Shown here: positions 50,465-59,784 of the stretch, piece after piece
Numbering within the stretch: the stretch's first letter is position 1
Layout: each line of letters begins with the position of its first letter
Origin: Thiothrix nivea DSM 5205
Lineage (GTDB): Bacteria > Pseudomonadota > Gammaproteobacteria > Thiotrichales > Thiotrichaceae
Assembly (NCBI RefSeq): GCF_000260135.1
Contig: NZ_JH651384.1
Span: 871,693 to 935,692 of the forward strand
Length of the DNA: 64,000 bases
Direction of reading: 5' to 3'
Notes under the pieces: generated by a model
What the model saw: only the letters and a program-made list of their open reading frames with translations
Database searches by the model: none
Told to the model about the DNA's origin: nothing
Program-made: the position numbers and the translations under genes

Positions 50465-52783
50465 GTGAGCTATCAGAAGAAGCCCCTTGCCATCCGTGGC
50501 ACGGCCTGCCGTGTTGAACAACCGAATATTGCCCTGGCTTCCGCCGCTTTTGTGGTGCTCGCTGCTGTCACCACCCCCGCTTTTGCCGCTGACGACAAAA
50601 AAACCCAGGAAGAAAAAGCGGATGTCACCCAACTGGAAGGCGTGACGACCGAAGCCACCCAGGCCAAACCCGGTTCCAACCCCAACGCTGACCCGGAAGC
50701 GCCGTACAAGATCGACAAATCCGGCAACAGCAAATTTACCGAGCCGCTACTGAACGTTTCCAAGACCATTACCGTGGTGGGCAAGGAGCAGATGGAAGAC
50801 GCTGGCGTTTCCGCCCTCAAAGACCTGATGCGTACCCAGCCTTCCGTCACCCTGGGTACGGGCGAAGGCGGTAACGCGGAAGGCGACCGTTTCTTCATCC
50901 GTGGCTATGATGCGCGTAACGACACCTTTGTGGACGGGATGCGTGACCCTGGCTCCACCACCCGCGACATTTTCGCCACCGAACAGGTTGAAATTGCCAA
51001 AGGCCCCAGTTCTACCTTTGGCGGCAGGGGTACAACCGGCGGCGCGGTCAACAGCGTTTCCAAACGCCCGCAGGATACCAACTTCGCGCGTGGCACGCTG
51101 ACCCTAGGCGATGACAAACGCGCCACCCTCGACGCCAACCGCGTGGTCAATGACAAGCTGAACGTGCGCAGTAACCTGATGGTGCAGGATTCAGAAATTG
51201 CCGGGCGTGACGAAGTGTATAAAAAAGGCCACGGCGCAGCGATTGCGGCGGATTACAAGGCCAGCGACAACCTGGATTTGTCGGTCGATTTCTACCACCT
51301 GCGCAATGAAGCCATGCCTGACCGTGGGCATCCGTGGGATCCGACTACTGGTGCGCCTGCCGCTGTTGACCGTGACAACTCCTACGTCATTGCCGGGCGT
51401 GACTTCCACGACACCGGTGCGGACATCCTCACCGGCACGGTGGATTATCGCCTGTCGCCCAACACCACCGTCACCAGCAAGACCCGCGTGGGTGAAACCA
51501 CCAACCAATACGTTGTTTCCAAACCGGGCAGCGTTCCGGCGGCAACCGGTTTGACGCCAACAGCTACCGTCACCAACAGCGCCAACACGGCGGATTTCAA
51601 CAACAAGTTCACCGGCAACAGCACGCAAATTACCCACGAATTCCACCGGGGTGAAACCGAGCATACCGTGGTGGCAGGCTTTGAAATCAGCAATGAAAAA
51701 GTCACCAACGATGTGCCAAGCCTGAACACATTCAACGCCACCACCAACCCTGGCGGTGTCCCCGCGCCGGTGCTGAACATCCTGAACCCGGACAACTATG
51801 CGACCGCGCCGGGCATCAATGGCGTCAGCCGTTCCTCTGTCCTTGAGGCTGACACGCAATCGCTGTATGTCATGGATACCGTCAAGTTCAACCCCAAGTG
51901 GGAAGCGTTTGGCGGTTTACGTTACGACCACTTTGACATCACCAACTCATCCCTGACCTATGGCGCTGGTGCGACCAGCGGCACAGTTGCGGGCGTCAAC
52001 CCGCCGGTCACGTACAAAAAAGGTTTCAGCAACGGTCATGCCGGGGTGGTGTACAAGCCAAAGGAAAATGGCAGCGTGTACGCCTCGGTCAGCACCTCCT
52101 CCAACGTGCCGGGCGAAATGTATGACGGCGTGGGCGACGTGGCTTACGGCGGCCTGAATGAACAGATCAGCGGTTTCAAGCCGGAGCAGAACAAGAGCCT
52201 GGAACTCGGCACCAAATGGAACCTGATGAATGACAACCTCGCCGTCAGTGCCGCCCTGTTCCAGACTGACAAGAAAAACAAGATTGAGGCAACCGGCCCG
52301 CGTGGTGCAACCGTTTACAGCCAGACCGGCAAGGTGCGTATCCAGGGTCTGGAACTGGGCGTGTCAGGCAATGTTACGGAAAAGCTGAGTCTGGCGGGTG
52401 GCGCGGTATACATGGATACCAAGATCACCGACTCGGCAGACCCCAACTCTGTGGGCAAGAGTCTGGCCAATGTGGCGGAGAAAAGCGCCAGCATCCAGGC
52501 CAAATACCAGGCCACGCCCAAAATGGCGGTGGGTGGCAGCGTCATCCATATCGGCAAGGTTGAAGGCGGCTCATTCGCGGCCACCACAGGTAATACCCTG
52601 CCCTCTTCCAACCGGCTGGATCTGATGGGCGAGTACAAGATCAGCAACAAGCTGTCGGCGCAACTCAATGTGAAAAACGCCACCGATGAAACCATCTACG
52701 AAGCGTTCTACCGCAGCGGTGCGCCGTTCACTTATGTTGCACCCGGTCGCACGACCAACGTGAGCCTTACCTACGACTTTTAA
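50465..52783 (+). CDS. TonB-dependent siderophore receptor (PiuA/Fiu-like)
   Basis: A 772-residue outer-membrane receptor. It has a long signal region (cleavage near AFA-ADD), a plug domain with NVSKTITVVGKEQM, RFFIRGYDARNDTFVDGMRDPG and GRGTTGGAVNSVSK, and a beta barrel ending SLTYDF with a terminal Phe. The plug motifs resemble the Fiu/PiuA/CirA group for catecholate or xenosiderophores. It starts with GTG, with AGGAG 7 bases upstream. A Fur box precedes it, and a PiuC gene follows, the usual pairing. Confidence 0.92.
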   Translation: MSYQKKPLAIRGTACRVEQPNIALASAAFVVLAAVTTPAFAADDKKTQEEKADVTQLEGVTTEATQAKPGSNPNADPEAPYKIDKSGNSKFTEPLLNVSKTITVVGKEQMEDAGVSALKDLMRTQPSVTLGTGEGGNAEGDRFFIRGYDARNDTFVDGMRDPGSTTRDIFATEQVEIAKGPSSTFGGRGTTGGAVNSVSKRPQDTNFARGTLTLGDDKRATLDANRVVNDKLNVRSNLMVQDSEIAGRDEVYKKGHGAAIAADYKASDNLDLSVDFYHLRNEAMPDRGHPWDPTTGAPAAVDRDNSYVIAGRDFHDTGADILTGTVDYRLSPNTTVTSKTRVGETTNQYVVSKPGSVPAATGLTPTATVTNSANTADFNNKFTGNSTQITHEFHRGETEHTVVAGFEISNEKVTNDVPSLNTFNATTNPGGVPAPVLNILNPDNYATAPGINGVSRSSVLEADTQSLYVMDTVKFNPKWEAFGGLRYDHFDITNSSLTYGAGATSGTVAGVNPPVTYKKGFSNGHAGVVYKPKENGSVYASVSTSSNVPGEMYDGVGDVAYGGLNEQISGFKPEQNKSLELGTKWNLMNDNLAVSAALFQTDKKNKIEATGPRGATVYSQTGKVRIQGLELGVSGNVTEKLSLAGGAVYMDTKITDSADPNSVGKSLANVAEKSASIQAKYQATPKMAVGGSVIHIGKVEGGSFAATTGNTLPSSNRLDLMGEYKISNKLSAQLNVKNATDETIYEAFYRSGAPFTYVAPGRTTNVSLTYDF

Positions 52784-52805
52784 TCTGACAGTTTGAGTCC
52801 TGGTA

Positions 52806-52843
52806 GCCTGCCCCGTTTTCATGAGTCACGGGGCGGGCTTTTT
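52806..52843 (+). terminator. Rho-independent terminator after receptor gene
   Basis: The stem GCCTGCCCCG/CGGGGCGGGC (10 bp, one mismatch) has a 13-base loop and is followed by five T residues, 22 bp past the receptor stop. Confidence 0.85.
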
Positions 52844-52875
52844 GGGGGGTAATACCATTTCAAGGAGCATAGGCA

Positions 52876-53559
52876 ATGCTGATCTGTATACCCAATGTCC
52901 TCAGTAAAGAACAAATCGCCCACTGCCGCGCCCAACTGGATGCGGCGGAATGGGTCGATGGCAAAACAACGGCGGGCGGACAAGCCGCCACTGCCAAACA
53001 CAACCTGCAACTCGCACAAAACTCAGCGCTCGCGGAAGAAATCGGCGGCCTGATCCTGGATGCGCTGGCGAAATCACCCCAATTCATCTCCGCCGCCCTG
53101 CCGCTGAAAATCTTTCCGCCCATGTTCAACCGTTACGAAGGTGGCGGGAATTACGGCATCCACGTCGATAACGCCATCCGCTATGTGCCGGGCACTACCG
53201 TCAAAGTCCGCACCGACGTTTCCACCACCGTCTTTTTCAGCGAACCGGAGGAATACGACGGCGGCGAGCTGGTGATCGAAGACAACTACGGTGCGCAGGA
53301 AGTCAAGCTGGCCGCCGGTGACATGGTGGTTTACCCGTCCACCAGCCTGCACCAGGTACGCCCGGTGACGCGCGGCGCGCGCATCGCCTCGTTCCTGTGG
53401 ACGCAAAGCATGGTGCGCGATGATGGACAACGCACCCTGCTGTACGACCTCGACCAGAGCATTCAGGAACTTTCGCTGGAACTGGGCGCGGGACATCCCC
53501 AAACCGTCAGGCTGGCGGGGATTTACCACAATTTGCTCCGCCGCTGGGCGGATGCGTAG
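52876..53559 (+). CDS. piuC: PKHD-type Fe(II)/2-oxoglutarate hydroxylase PiuC
   Basis: A 227-residue dioxygenase. The iron triad is in YGIHVDNAI (HxD) and the distal His in SLHQVRPV, and [11 protein letters not shown] supplies the 2-oxoglutarate Arg. PiuC/YbiX genes travel with Fiu/PiuA receptors and are iron-regulated; the substrate is unknown. AAGGAG lies 10 bases before the ATG. It is separated from the receptor gene by a terminator, so it may have its own promoter. Confidence 0.93.
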   Translation: MLICIPNVLSKEQIAHCRAQLDAAEWVDGKTTAGGQAATAKHNLQLAQNSALAEEIGGLILDALAKSPQFISAALPLKIFPPMFNRYEGGGNYGIHVDNAIRYVPGTTVKVRTDVSTTVFFSEPEEYDGGELVIEDNYGAQEVKLAAGDMVVYPSTSLHQVRPVTRGARIASFLWTQSMVRDDGQRTLLYDLDQSIQELSLELGAGHPQTVRLAGIYHNLLRRWADA

Positions 53560-53562
53560 TTT

Positions 53563-53667
53563 GAAGAAACCCCTCCTAACCTCCCCTTGTCAGGGGAGGA
53601 ACAAGAGGGTACTCCAGTCCTCTTACACCCTTCCCTGACAAGGGGAGGGTCGGGGAGGGGTTTCTTC
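53563..53667. repeat. REPIN-like inverted repeat element 2
   Basis: Arms 53563-53596 and 53633-53667 are inverted and nearly identical (shared GAAGAAACCCCTCC and CCTCCCCTTGTCAGGG). Each arm holds a smaller hairpin CCCCTTGTCAGGGG or similar. The element ends one base before a spurious upstream ATG of the next gene. It differs in sequence from the element at 6993-7087. Confidence 0.7.
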
Positions 53668-53688
53668 ATGAAAAAAAAGGAGTTTTTC

Positions 53689-54696
53689 ATGTTGAAAAAG
53701 TTAGTTGCTGGCCTGCTGTTACTGTGCAGTGCGCAGGTGCTGGCCAATGAAGTGAATGTGTATTCCGCACGCGAAGAGCAATTGATCAAGCCACTGCTGG
53801 ATGCCTTCAGCAAGGATACCGGCATCAAGGTCAATCTGGTCACGGGCGACGATGACCCGCTACTGGAACGCCTCAAACGCGAAGGGGCAAATTCCCCCGC
53901 CGATGTACTGATTACCGCTGATGCCGGGCGTTTATCCCGCGCTGCCGCCAATGGCAGTTTGCAGGCAATCCAGTCCGCCAAACTGAACCAGGGGATTCCC
54001 GCCAATCTGCGCGACCCGGCCAACCAGTGGTTCGGGCTGACCTACCGGGCGCGGGTGATTTTCTACAATCCGGCCAAGGTGCAGGCTGCGGGATTGTCCA
54101 CCTACGAAGACCTCGCTGACCCGAAGTGGAAAGGGCGTATCTGCGTGCGTTCCTCCAACAGCATTTACAACCAGTCGTTGCTGGCGTCGATGATTGCCGC
54201 CAAGGGCGCTGCGCAAGCCGAACAATGGGCGCAAGGGCTGGTGGCGAACCTTGCCAGACCGCCCAGCGGCGGCGACCGTGACCAGATCAAGGCCGTGGCA
54301 GCCGGGCAATGTGACATTGCGCTTGCCAACACCTACTACTACGCGCAAATGCTGTACGGTGGCGATGCCGCGCAAAAAGCCGCTGCCAGCAAAGTGAAAG
54401 TGTTTTTCCCCAACCAACGCGACCGGGGCGCGCACATCAATGTCAGCGGCGCGGGCGTAACCCAATCCGCCAAGAACCGGGACAACGCGGTGAAACTGCT
54501 GGAATACATGCTGCTGGATGACGCGCAACGCTGGTATTCCACCACCAACGGCGAATATCCGGTCAAACGCGGTATTGCAGCTGATGCCAAACTGCAAAGC
54601 TGGGGCAACTTCAAAACTGATGCGCTGAACCTGTCAGCACTGGGTAAGCACAACGCCCAGGCCGTGCAGATCATGGACAAGGCAGGTTGGCAGTAA
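53689..54696 (+). CDS. Ferric iron ABC transporter substrate-binding protein
   Basis: A 335-residue periplasmic protein of the FbpA/FutA type. The signal ends at VLA-NEVNVYSAREE, and the mature protein has ITADAGRLSRAA, WFGLTYRARVIFYNP, and the iron-ligand tyrosines in LANTYYYAQML. I chose the ATG at 53689, which has AAGGAG 7 bases upstream; the open frame extends to 53587 only because it runs through the REPIN-like repeat. No permease or ATPase gene is adjacent, so it must use components encoded elsewhere. Confidence 0.9.
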   Translation: MLKKLVAGLLLLCSAQVLANEVNVYSAREEQLIKPLLDAFSKDTGIKVNLVTGDDDPLLERLKREGANSPADVLITADAGRLSRAAANGSLQAIQSAKLNQGIPANLRDPANQWFGLTYRARVIFYNPAKVQAAGLSTYEDLADPKWKGRICVRSSNSIYNQSLLASMIAAKGAAQAEQWAQGLVANLARPPSGGDRDQIKAVAAGQCDIALANTYYYAQMLYGGDAAQKAAASKVKVFFPNQRDRGAHINVSGAGVTQSAKNRDNAVKLLEYMLLDDAQRWYSTTNGEYPVKRGIAADAKLQSWGNFKTDALNLSALGKHNAQAVQIMDKAGWQ

Positions 54697-54853
54697 ACAA
54701 TACATTTAATAGAACGAAACGTTCAAAATATTCCATTTTAAATAAATATCATTATTTCATAATATGCTTATCAACGAAGCGGCAAGCCAATCTGATGACA
54801 CCGCCAACTGCTTCCTTCACAAGTAAACCCTCCAACTGAAAAGGAACCTGACA

Positions 54854-55495
54854 ATGGACAACATGACACCTTCAATGCCACGCATCAACGAACCAGCCCC
54901 TGCGTTTGAAGCCCGCACTACCCACGGTGTGAAAAAACTGGACGATTACAAGGGCAAATGGCTGGTGCTGTTCTCACACCCGGCTGACTTTACCCCGGTT
55001 TGCACCACCGAATTCATGGCTTTCGCCAAACGCCAGGGTGAATTCGCCGCGCTCAACTGCGAACTGCTGGGCTTGTCCATCGACAGCTACTACAGCCACG
55101 TGGCCTGGATGCGCAATATCAAGGAAAAATTCGGTGTGGACATCGGTTTCCCGATCATCGAAGACCTGAGCATGAAAGTGGCGAATGCCTACGGCATGAT
55201 CCACCCCGGTGCAGCGGATACCTCCGCAGTACGCGCAACCTTCATCATCGACCCGAATGGCGTCATGCGCGCCATGGTCTACTACCCGATGACCAACGGG
55301 CGCTCCATTGACGAGTTCTTGCGTCTGGTGGCGGCTCTGCAAACCTCCGACACCAACAAGGTAGCCACCCCTGAAGGCTGGCAGCCGGGCGACAAAGTGA
55401 TTGTCCCGCCACCGGGTGACGTAGCTGCCGCAGAAGCCCGCATGGCGGAAGGCTATGAATGCACTGACTGGTATTTCTGCAAGAAAGCCCTGTAA
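54854..55495 (+). CDS. Peroxiredoxin (Prx6/AhpC-TSA type)
   Basis: A 213-residue thiol peroxidase. The peroxidatic Cys is in HPADFTPVCTTEF, the Prx6-type sequence, and RATFIIDPNGVMRAMVYYP is conserved. The C-terminus carries two more Cys in ECTDWYFCKKAL, which may act as resolving residues. AAAGGAA lies upstream of the ATG. Its location among iron genes suggests defence against peroxide that would react with ferrous iron. A weak Fur-like sequence lies about 100 bp upstream. Confidence 0.93.
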   Translation: MDNMTPSMPRINEPAPAFEARTTHGVKKLDDYKGKWLVLFSHPADFTPVCTTEFMAFAKRQGEFAALNCELLGLSIDSYYSHVAWMRNIKEKFGVDIGFPIIEDLSMKVANAYGMIHPGAADTSAVRATFIIDPNGVMRAMVYYPMTNGRSIDEFLRLVAALQTSDTNKVATPEGWQPGDKVIVPPPGDVAAAEARMAEGYECTDWYFCKKAL

Positions 55496-55517
55496 GGAAC
55501 ATGTACGAAACATCTTC

Positions 55518-55553
55518 TGTAGCAAGCGATCGCCAGCAGGGCTGGCTCCTACA
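55518..55553. repeat. REP-like palindrome
   Basis: TGTAG and CTACA at the ends enclose a perfect GCCAGC-AGG-GCTGGC hairpin. The reverse strand (TGTAGGAGCCAGCCCTGC...) resembles REP elements described in pseudomonads. It lies 23 bp past the peroxiredoxin stop. Confidence 0.6.
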
Positions 55554-55576
55554 AAGATCGGGAATCTGTAACAATA

Positions 55577-55600
55577 ACGGCCTGCGATGATGCAGGCCGT
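55577..55600 (+). terminator. Likely terminator of peroxiredoxin gene
   Basis: A perfect 9-bp stem ACGGCCTGC/GCAGGCCGT with a 6-base loop is followed by a moderately T-rich stretch (GTCCGTTTAAGTTTTGT). Confidence 0.6.
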
Positions 55601-55655
55601 GTCCGTTTAAGTTTTGTCATCAACCTGAAATATTCCCCCTTTAGCCTCAACAGTC

Positions 55656-57398
55656 ATGTCAGGCACTGGAACCCCAACCTTGTTCAACGACCGCCGTATC
55701 CGCACCTCGCTGCTCGCCATCCTCGCCGACGCGCTGCTGGTGGTGATCAAAATGGCCACTGCCTGGGCAACCGGAAGCGCCGCGCTGCTGGCGGATGCCT
55801 ACCATTCCATCACCGACTTCGCGGTTTCCACCATCCTGCTGGTCGGGCTGGTGACGCGCCACCGCCAGGAACGTACCGGCAACCCCGCCGCCATCGCCAG
55901 GGCTTACCGTTTTGAAGCCATCCTTGCCATCCTGGTGGCGCTGCTGATCCTGTACGTGCCGGTGGAAATTGTGCGCGAAGTGCAAGGCCGATCCCCCGAA
56001 GAACTCAAAAACCTGTGGGTCGGCATCGCCGGGGTGCTGCTTTCCATCGCCATCGCCTGGTTCATGGCGCGGCTGAAAACCTGGGTCGGGCGTGATACTG
56101 ACTCGCCCGCACTGGAAGCCGACGGCTACCACAGCCAGATGGACGTGTTTTCCTCCATCGCCGTACTGGTATCGCTGGTCGGCATGATGATCGGCATTTA
56201 CCTGGATGAAATCGTCGCGGTAATCATTGCCGTGATGGTTGGCGTCGCCGGGGTGGAACTGCTGGTCGCCGGGTTCCGCAGCCTGTTGCGCGGCGGCGAA
56301 CTGCAACAGCTTTCCCTGCTGGAAACCGCCACCCGCTCGCTGGCCGCCAACCGTGTCTACCGCTGGCTGCAAGCCCCTTTCATCGGTTTGTGGCAAACCT
56401 ACCAGCGCACCAGCAAGGTCTTGCTGCTGGTGCTGGCGCTATGCCTTTACGCCACCAGTGGCCTGAGCATCGTGCCGCACGGGCAGGTCGGCATCAAACA
56501 GGTACTCAACCGCTCACAAGGCGCGGAACTGCCGCCCGGCCTGTACTACGCCCTACCCTGGCCTTTCGGCGACATGCAACTGCTGACGGCGGGCTACGTC
56601 AATACCCTGACGCTGGGGCGGGTGGAAACGCCTGCCGCCGCCACCCCGCCCGCACCGCAACTGTTGTGGCAACAAGCCTTCCTCAGCGACCCGGAAGACC
56701 GTTACGACGCCCTGCTGATGACCACCAGCGACGAAAACCTGGTCAACATCCAGCTCAGCCTGCACTACCAGACCCAGCCCACCCTGCCCTTGCAGGTCAA
56801 CAGCGCCGACACTGACCGGCTGATTGCGCACGTCGCCGAATCCGCCCTGTGGCAACAGGTCTCGCGCCTCAGTTTCCGGCAACTGCTGGACACGCCCCGC
56901 GATGCCTTCGCCGCCAGCATCGCCAGCCAGATCAAGGCCGACATGCAGGCGCTGGGCTTGCCGCTGGTGAGCGTGAATGCGCAAATCCAGTCGCTCCAGC
57001 CGCCGCCACGGGTGGTGCAGGTTTACCGCGACGCCTTCGACGCCCGCCAGGAACAGCAACGCCTCGAACTCGAAGCCAGCGGCGAACGCGCCGCCGAACT
57101 CAGCAAGGCCAACGCCGCCAAGCTCCAGCGCCTCACCACCGCCGACAGCAACCGCAGCGAACAGCAGCAACGCGCCCTGGGTGACGCGCAACGCTTCCGG
57201 GAAATTTCCAGCGTATTCCGCCAATACCCCGAGGTGATCCGTTTTAACCAGTACCTCGATACCGTGACCGACAAGCTGGCAGGCAAGCCGCTGACCATTA
57301 CCGACCCGGCCATCCACAGTAACGACCTGCGCGTCTGGAAGGGCGCAACCCCGCCGGAAAAAGCCGCCGCCAGCAACCAAAGGAAAATCCAGCCATGA
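55656..57398 (+). CDS. Cation diffusion facilitator fused to SPFH (HflK-like) domain
   Basis: A 580-residue two-domain membrane protein. Residues 15-215 are a CDF-family transporter with both metal-binding helices: ADAYHSITDF (His50, Asp54) and ADGYHSQMDVF (His159, Asp163). The usual cytoplasmic CDF domain is absent. After a further membrane segment (VLLLVLALCLYATSG, about 254-268), an SPFH/band-7 domain follows with VPHGQVGIKQVLNR, LPPGLYYALPWPF and TTSDENLVNIQLSLHYQ, then an Ala/Glu/Arg coiled coil. The next two genes, overlapping, are HflC- and HflK-like. The metal is probably Fe, Mn or Zn. The fusion is not a pattern I know as standard. Confidence 0.85.
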   Translation: MSGTGTPTLFNDRRIRTSLLAILADALLVVIKMATAWATGSAALLADAYHSITDFAVSTILLVGLVTRHRQERTGNPAAIARAYRFEAILAILVALLILYVPVEIVREVQGRSPEELKNLWVGIAGVLLSIAIAWFMARLKTWVGRDTDSPALEADGYHSQMDVFSSIAVLVSLVGMMIGIYLDEIVAVIIAVMVGVAGVELLVAGFRSLLRGGELQQLSLLETATRSLAANRVYRWLQAPFIGLWQTYQRTSKVLLLVLALCLYATSGLSIVPHGQVGIKQVLNRSQGAELPPGLYYALPWPFGDMQLLTAGYVNTLTLGRVETPAAATPPAPQLLWQQAFLSDPEDRYDALLMTTSDENLVNIQLSLHYQTQPTLPLQVNSADTDRLIAHVAESALWQQVSRLSFRQLLDTPRDAFAASIASQIKADMQALGLPLVSVNAQIQSLQPPPRVVQVYRDAFDARQEQQRLELEASGERAAELSKANAAKLQRLTTADSNRSEQQQRALGDAQRFREISSVFRQYPEVIRFNQYLDTVTDKLAGKPLTITDPAIHSNDLRVWKGATPPEKAAASNQRKIQP

Positions 57399-58312
57399 AA
57401 ACAACCCTGTGGACGCTGGCCGCCCTGATCGTGGCTGGCTACCTGCTGTCCACCTGCCTCGTGCCGGTCAAGGAAAGCGAAACCGTGGTCATCATGCAGT
57501 TCGGCAAGCCGGTGCGCACGATCCGCGAAGCCGGGCTGGCGCTCAAACTGCCCGCCCCCATCCAGACCCGCACCGTGCTGGACAAGCGCCTGCAACTGCT
57601 GGGGCTGGAACCGGCGGAATTCGTCACCCGCGACCGCCGCAACCTGGTGGTGAGCAGCTTCGCGGTGTGGCGCATCGCCGAACCGGAAACCTTCCTCACA
57701 AGCGTGCGCGACTTTGACACCGCCCGCCTGCGCTTACAGGAACTGCTCAACGCCGGGGTAGGCGCTGCCATTGGCAACATCCCGCTCAGCGACATTTTCA
57801 GCGTCGACAACCAGCAGCAAGGCTTGCCCGCGCTGTTCACCAGCGTCACCGGCAACAGCAGCGCCACCGCCCTGAAAGAATTCGGCATCGAAATCATCAG
57901 CGTGCGCCCCAACCGTTTCGGCTTCCCCAAGCAAAACCTGCAATCCATCTACCAGCGCATGATGTCGGAGCAGGAACGCACCGCCAAGCAGCACCGCGCC
58001 GAAGGCCAGGAAGCCGCCGCCAAAATCCGCGCCGAAACCGAACGCGAAGCCCGCGAACTGCTGGCCGAAGCCTACCGCGAAAGCCAGACCACCAAGGGCA
58101 AGGGGGAAGCGGAAGCCGCCAAAACCTACGCCGAAGCCTTCCAGGCCGATGCGGATTACTACCGCTTCAGCCGCTCACTGGACGCCTACCAAAAAATCAT
58201 TGGTGACAACACCACCTTCATCCTGTCATCTGATGCGCCCATTTTTGATTACCTGATGACGCCACCCACCGCCAAACCACCCGCCGCGCCGTTGCCGGAG
58301 CCTGCCCCATGA
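57395..58312 (+). CDS. HflC-like SPFH protein
   Basis: A 305-residue protein with an N-terminal membrane anchor (TLWTLAALIVAGYLLSTCLVP) and an SPFH domain similar to HflC: ETVVIMQFGKPVRTI, then QLLGLEPAEFVTRDRRNLVV, and a long coiled coil (SEQERTAKQHRAEGQEAAAKI split further). HflKC in other bacteria encloses the FtsH protease in a membrane cage. This copy is in an operon with a transporter fusion rather than the usual hfq-hflX setting, so it is probably a specialised paralogue. Confidence 0.85.
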   Translation: MKTTLWTLAALIVAGYLLSTCLVPVKESETVVIMQFGKPVRTIREAGLALKLPAPIQTRTVLDKRLQLLGLEPAEFVTRDRRNLVVSSFAVWRIAEPETFLTSVRDFDTARLRLQELLNAGVGAAIGNIPLSDIFSVDNQQQGLPALFTSVTGNSSATALKEFGIEIISVRPNRFGFPKQNLQSIYQRMMSEQERTAKQHRAEGQEAAAKIRAETEREARELLAEAYRESQTTKGKGEAEAAKTYAEAFQADADYYRFSRSLDAYQKIIGDNTTFILSSDAPIFDYLMTPPTAKPPAAPLPEPAP

Positions 58313-59226
58313 GCCTGAGGGAAGACCTGCAACAGGTCGCCCGCCACAGCCAGCGCTTGTGGCTGGCATTACTGGGGATCGTGCCGCTGCTTTACCTGTT
58401 GAGCGGCTTTTACTCAATAGGCGCGGAACAGCGCGGCATCCTCACCCGCTTCGGCAAGCTGGTGGACGACAAGATTGCGCCGGGAATGCATTACCGCCTG
58501 CCCTGGCCGATTGAATCCGTGGAAAAATTGCAGGTGACGGCGGTGCGCTCGATGGAGCTGGATTTCGCCCAGGACGCCAACGCCAGCCATGTGCAACTGG
58601 AACTGACCACTGGCGATGAAAACCTCATCAACGTGGCGCTGATCCTGCAATACAACATCCAGGAAGCGGGCATTTTCCAGCATCAGGCTGCTGAACCGGA
58701 ACAACTGCTGCGGCAGATTGCGCAGGCCGAAAGCATCCAGTACGTTGCCAGCCAGAACATCGGCGACCTGCTCACCACCGGGCGCAACCAGTTCCAGTCC
58801 GGCCTGCAACAGGCCATCCAGCAACAAACCCGCGCCCTCAACCTCGGCATCAACGTCACTTCGGTGCAAATCCGCCGCCTGGAACCGCCGCAATCCATCA
58901 AACAGGTGTTCGATGACGTGGCGGTTGCCCGCGCTGAAAAGCAGGAAAAGATTCAGGTGGAACAGGGCGAACGCAGCTCCACCCTGGCCAAGGCGCGCAG
59001 CGACGCCAACCGCCAGCAGCAACAGGCGCAAGCCTATGCCAGCGAATTGCTGGCGCGCGCCAGCGGCGACCGCGACCGCTTGCTGAGTACCTGGGAAGAA
59101 TACCGCCAGGCCCCCGCCCTGACCGGGCAGCGCATGTATCTGGAAATGCTGGAACAAGTGATGCCGAAAGCCAGGGTGACGCTGGCAACGCCGTCAACGG
59201 GCAGGCAAGCGGAAGGAAACGAGTGA
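58309..59226 (+). CDS. HflK-like SPFH protein
   Basis: A 305-residue protein with one N-terminal membrane helix (LWLALLGIVPLLYLLSGFY) and an SPFH domain of the HflK type: SIGAEQRGILTRFGKLVDDK, PGMHYRLPWPIESVEKL, TGDENLINVALILQYNIQ and the coiled-coil tail. It overlaps the HflC-like gene by 4 bases. Its SPFH part is similar to that in the CDF fusion, making three SPFH subunits in one operon. Confidence 0.85.
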   Translation: MSLREDLQQVARHSQRLWLALLGIVPLLYLLSGFYSIGAEQRGILTRFGKLVDDKIAPGMHYRLPWPIESVEKLQVTAVRSMELDFAQDANASHVQLELTTGDENLINVALILQYNIQEAGIFQHQAAEPEQLLRQIAQAESIQYVASQNIGDLLTTGRNQFQSGLQQAIQQQTRALNLGINVTSVQIRRLEPPQSIKQVFDDVAVARAEKQEKIQVEQGERSSTLAKARSDANRQQQQAQAYASELLARASGDRDRLLSTWEEYRQAPALTGQRMYLEMLEQVMPKARVTLATPSTGRQAEGNE

Positions 59227-59242
59227 GCGGAGAAGTAAAACC

Positions 59243-59320
59243 CCTGTCTGGGTAATGCGCCGCATCCGAAGACCGCGTGTGCCTGAACAGAGGATTGGAG
59301 GGGAACTTACATCTGCGATT
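59243..59320. repeat. Dispersed repeat copy B
   Basis: This segment is similar to 35064-35144 (about three-quarters identical, by eye). It occupies the gap between the convergent HflK-like and bacterioferritin genes and reaches into the last codons of the latter. Imperfectly paired ends suggest it can fold as a long hairpin. Confidence 0.55.
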
Positions 59321-59774
59321 GCAGGTAGTTTTGCAGGCCGATCTTGTCAATCAGGCCGAGTTGCTTTTCCAGGTAGTAAGCGTGATCCATTTCGGTATCT
59401 TCCAGTTGCACGCGCAGCATTTCGCGGGTGACGTAATCCTGCTCTTCCTCGCAGATTTTCATCGCGTCTTTCAGCGCCCCGGTGACGTGGTATTCCAGCG
59501 CCAAGTCGTTCTTGAACATGCTGGGTACGTCGGAACCGACATTCAGCTTGTCCTGATTATCCAGGTCGGGCACGCCTTCGAGGAACAGGATGCGGCGGAT
59601 AATGGCATCCGCATGGCCGCTTTCTTCCTGGCGTTCATGCTCGTAGTGCTCATACAGCTTGCTCAAACCCCAGTCATCGCACATGCGCGAATGGATGAAG
59701 TACTGATCCCGCGCCGCCAGCTCACCGGCCAGCAGGGTTTTCAGCACGTCGATAACACGGTCTTTTCCTTTCAT
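59307..59774 (-). CDS. bfr: Bacterioferritin subunit with ferroxidase centre
   Basis: A 155-residue four-helix-bundle iron-storage subunit. Ferroxidase ligands are present: Glu18 ([11 protein letters not shown]), Glu51 and His54 (EESGHAD), Glu94, and an ExxH pair at 128-131. The haem-ligand Met52 of bacterioferritin is replaced by Ser. It lies 10 bp after a second bacterioferritin gene with the opposite pattern, so the two should form a mixed 24-mer in which this subunit oxidises Fe(II). Confidence 0.92.
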   Translation of the reverse strand: MKGKDRVIDVLKTLLAGELAARDQYFIHSRMCDDWGLSKLYEHYEHERQEESGHADAIIRRILFLEGVPDLDNQDKLNVGSDVPSMFKNDLALEYHVTGALKDAMKICEEEQDYVTREMLRVQLEDTEMDHAYYLEKQLGLIDKIGLQNYLQSQM

Positions 59775-59784
59775 GTTGTTCTCC

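Noticed and set aside
53587-53688. Longer N-terminus of the FbpA-type protein
   Set aside because: These codons translate the REPIN-like repeat; the signal peptide and ribosome binding site place the start at 53689.
54744-54762. Fur box before the peroxiredoxin gene
   Set aside because: An ATATCATTATTTC core is present but the palindrome is poor and the region is generally A+T-rich.
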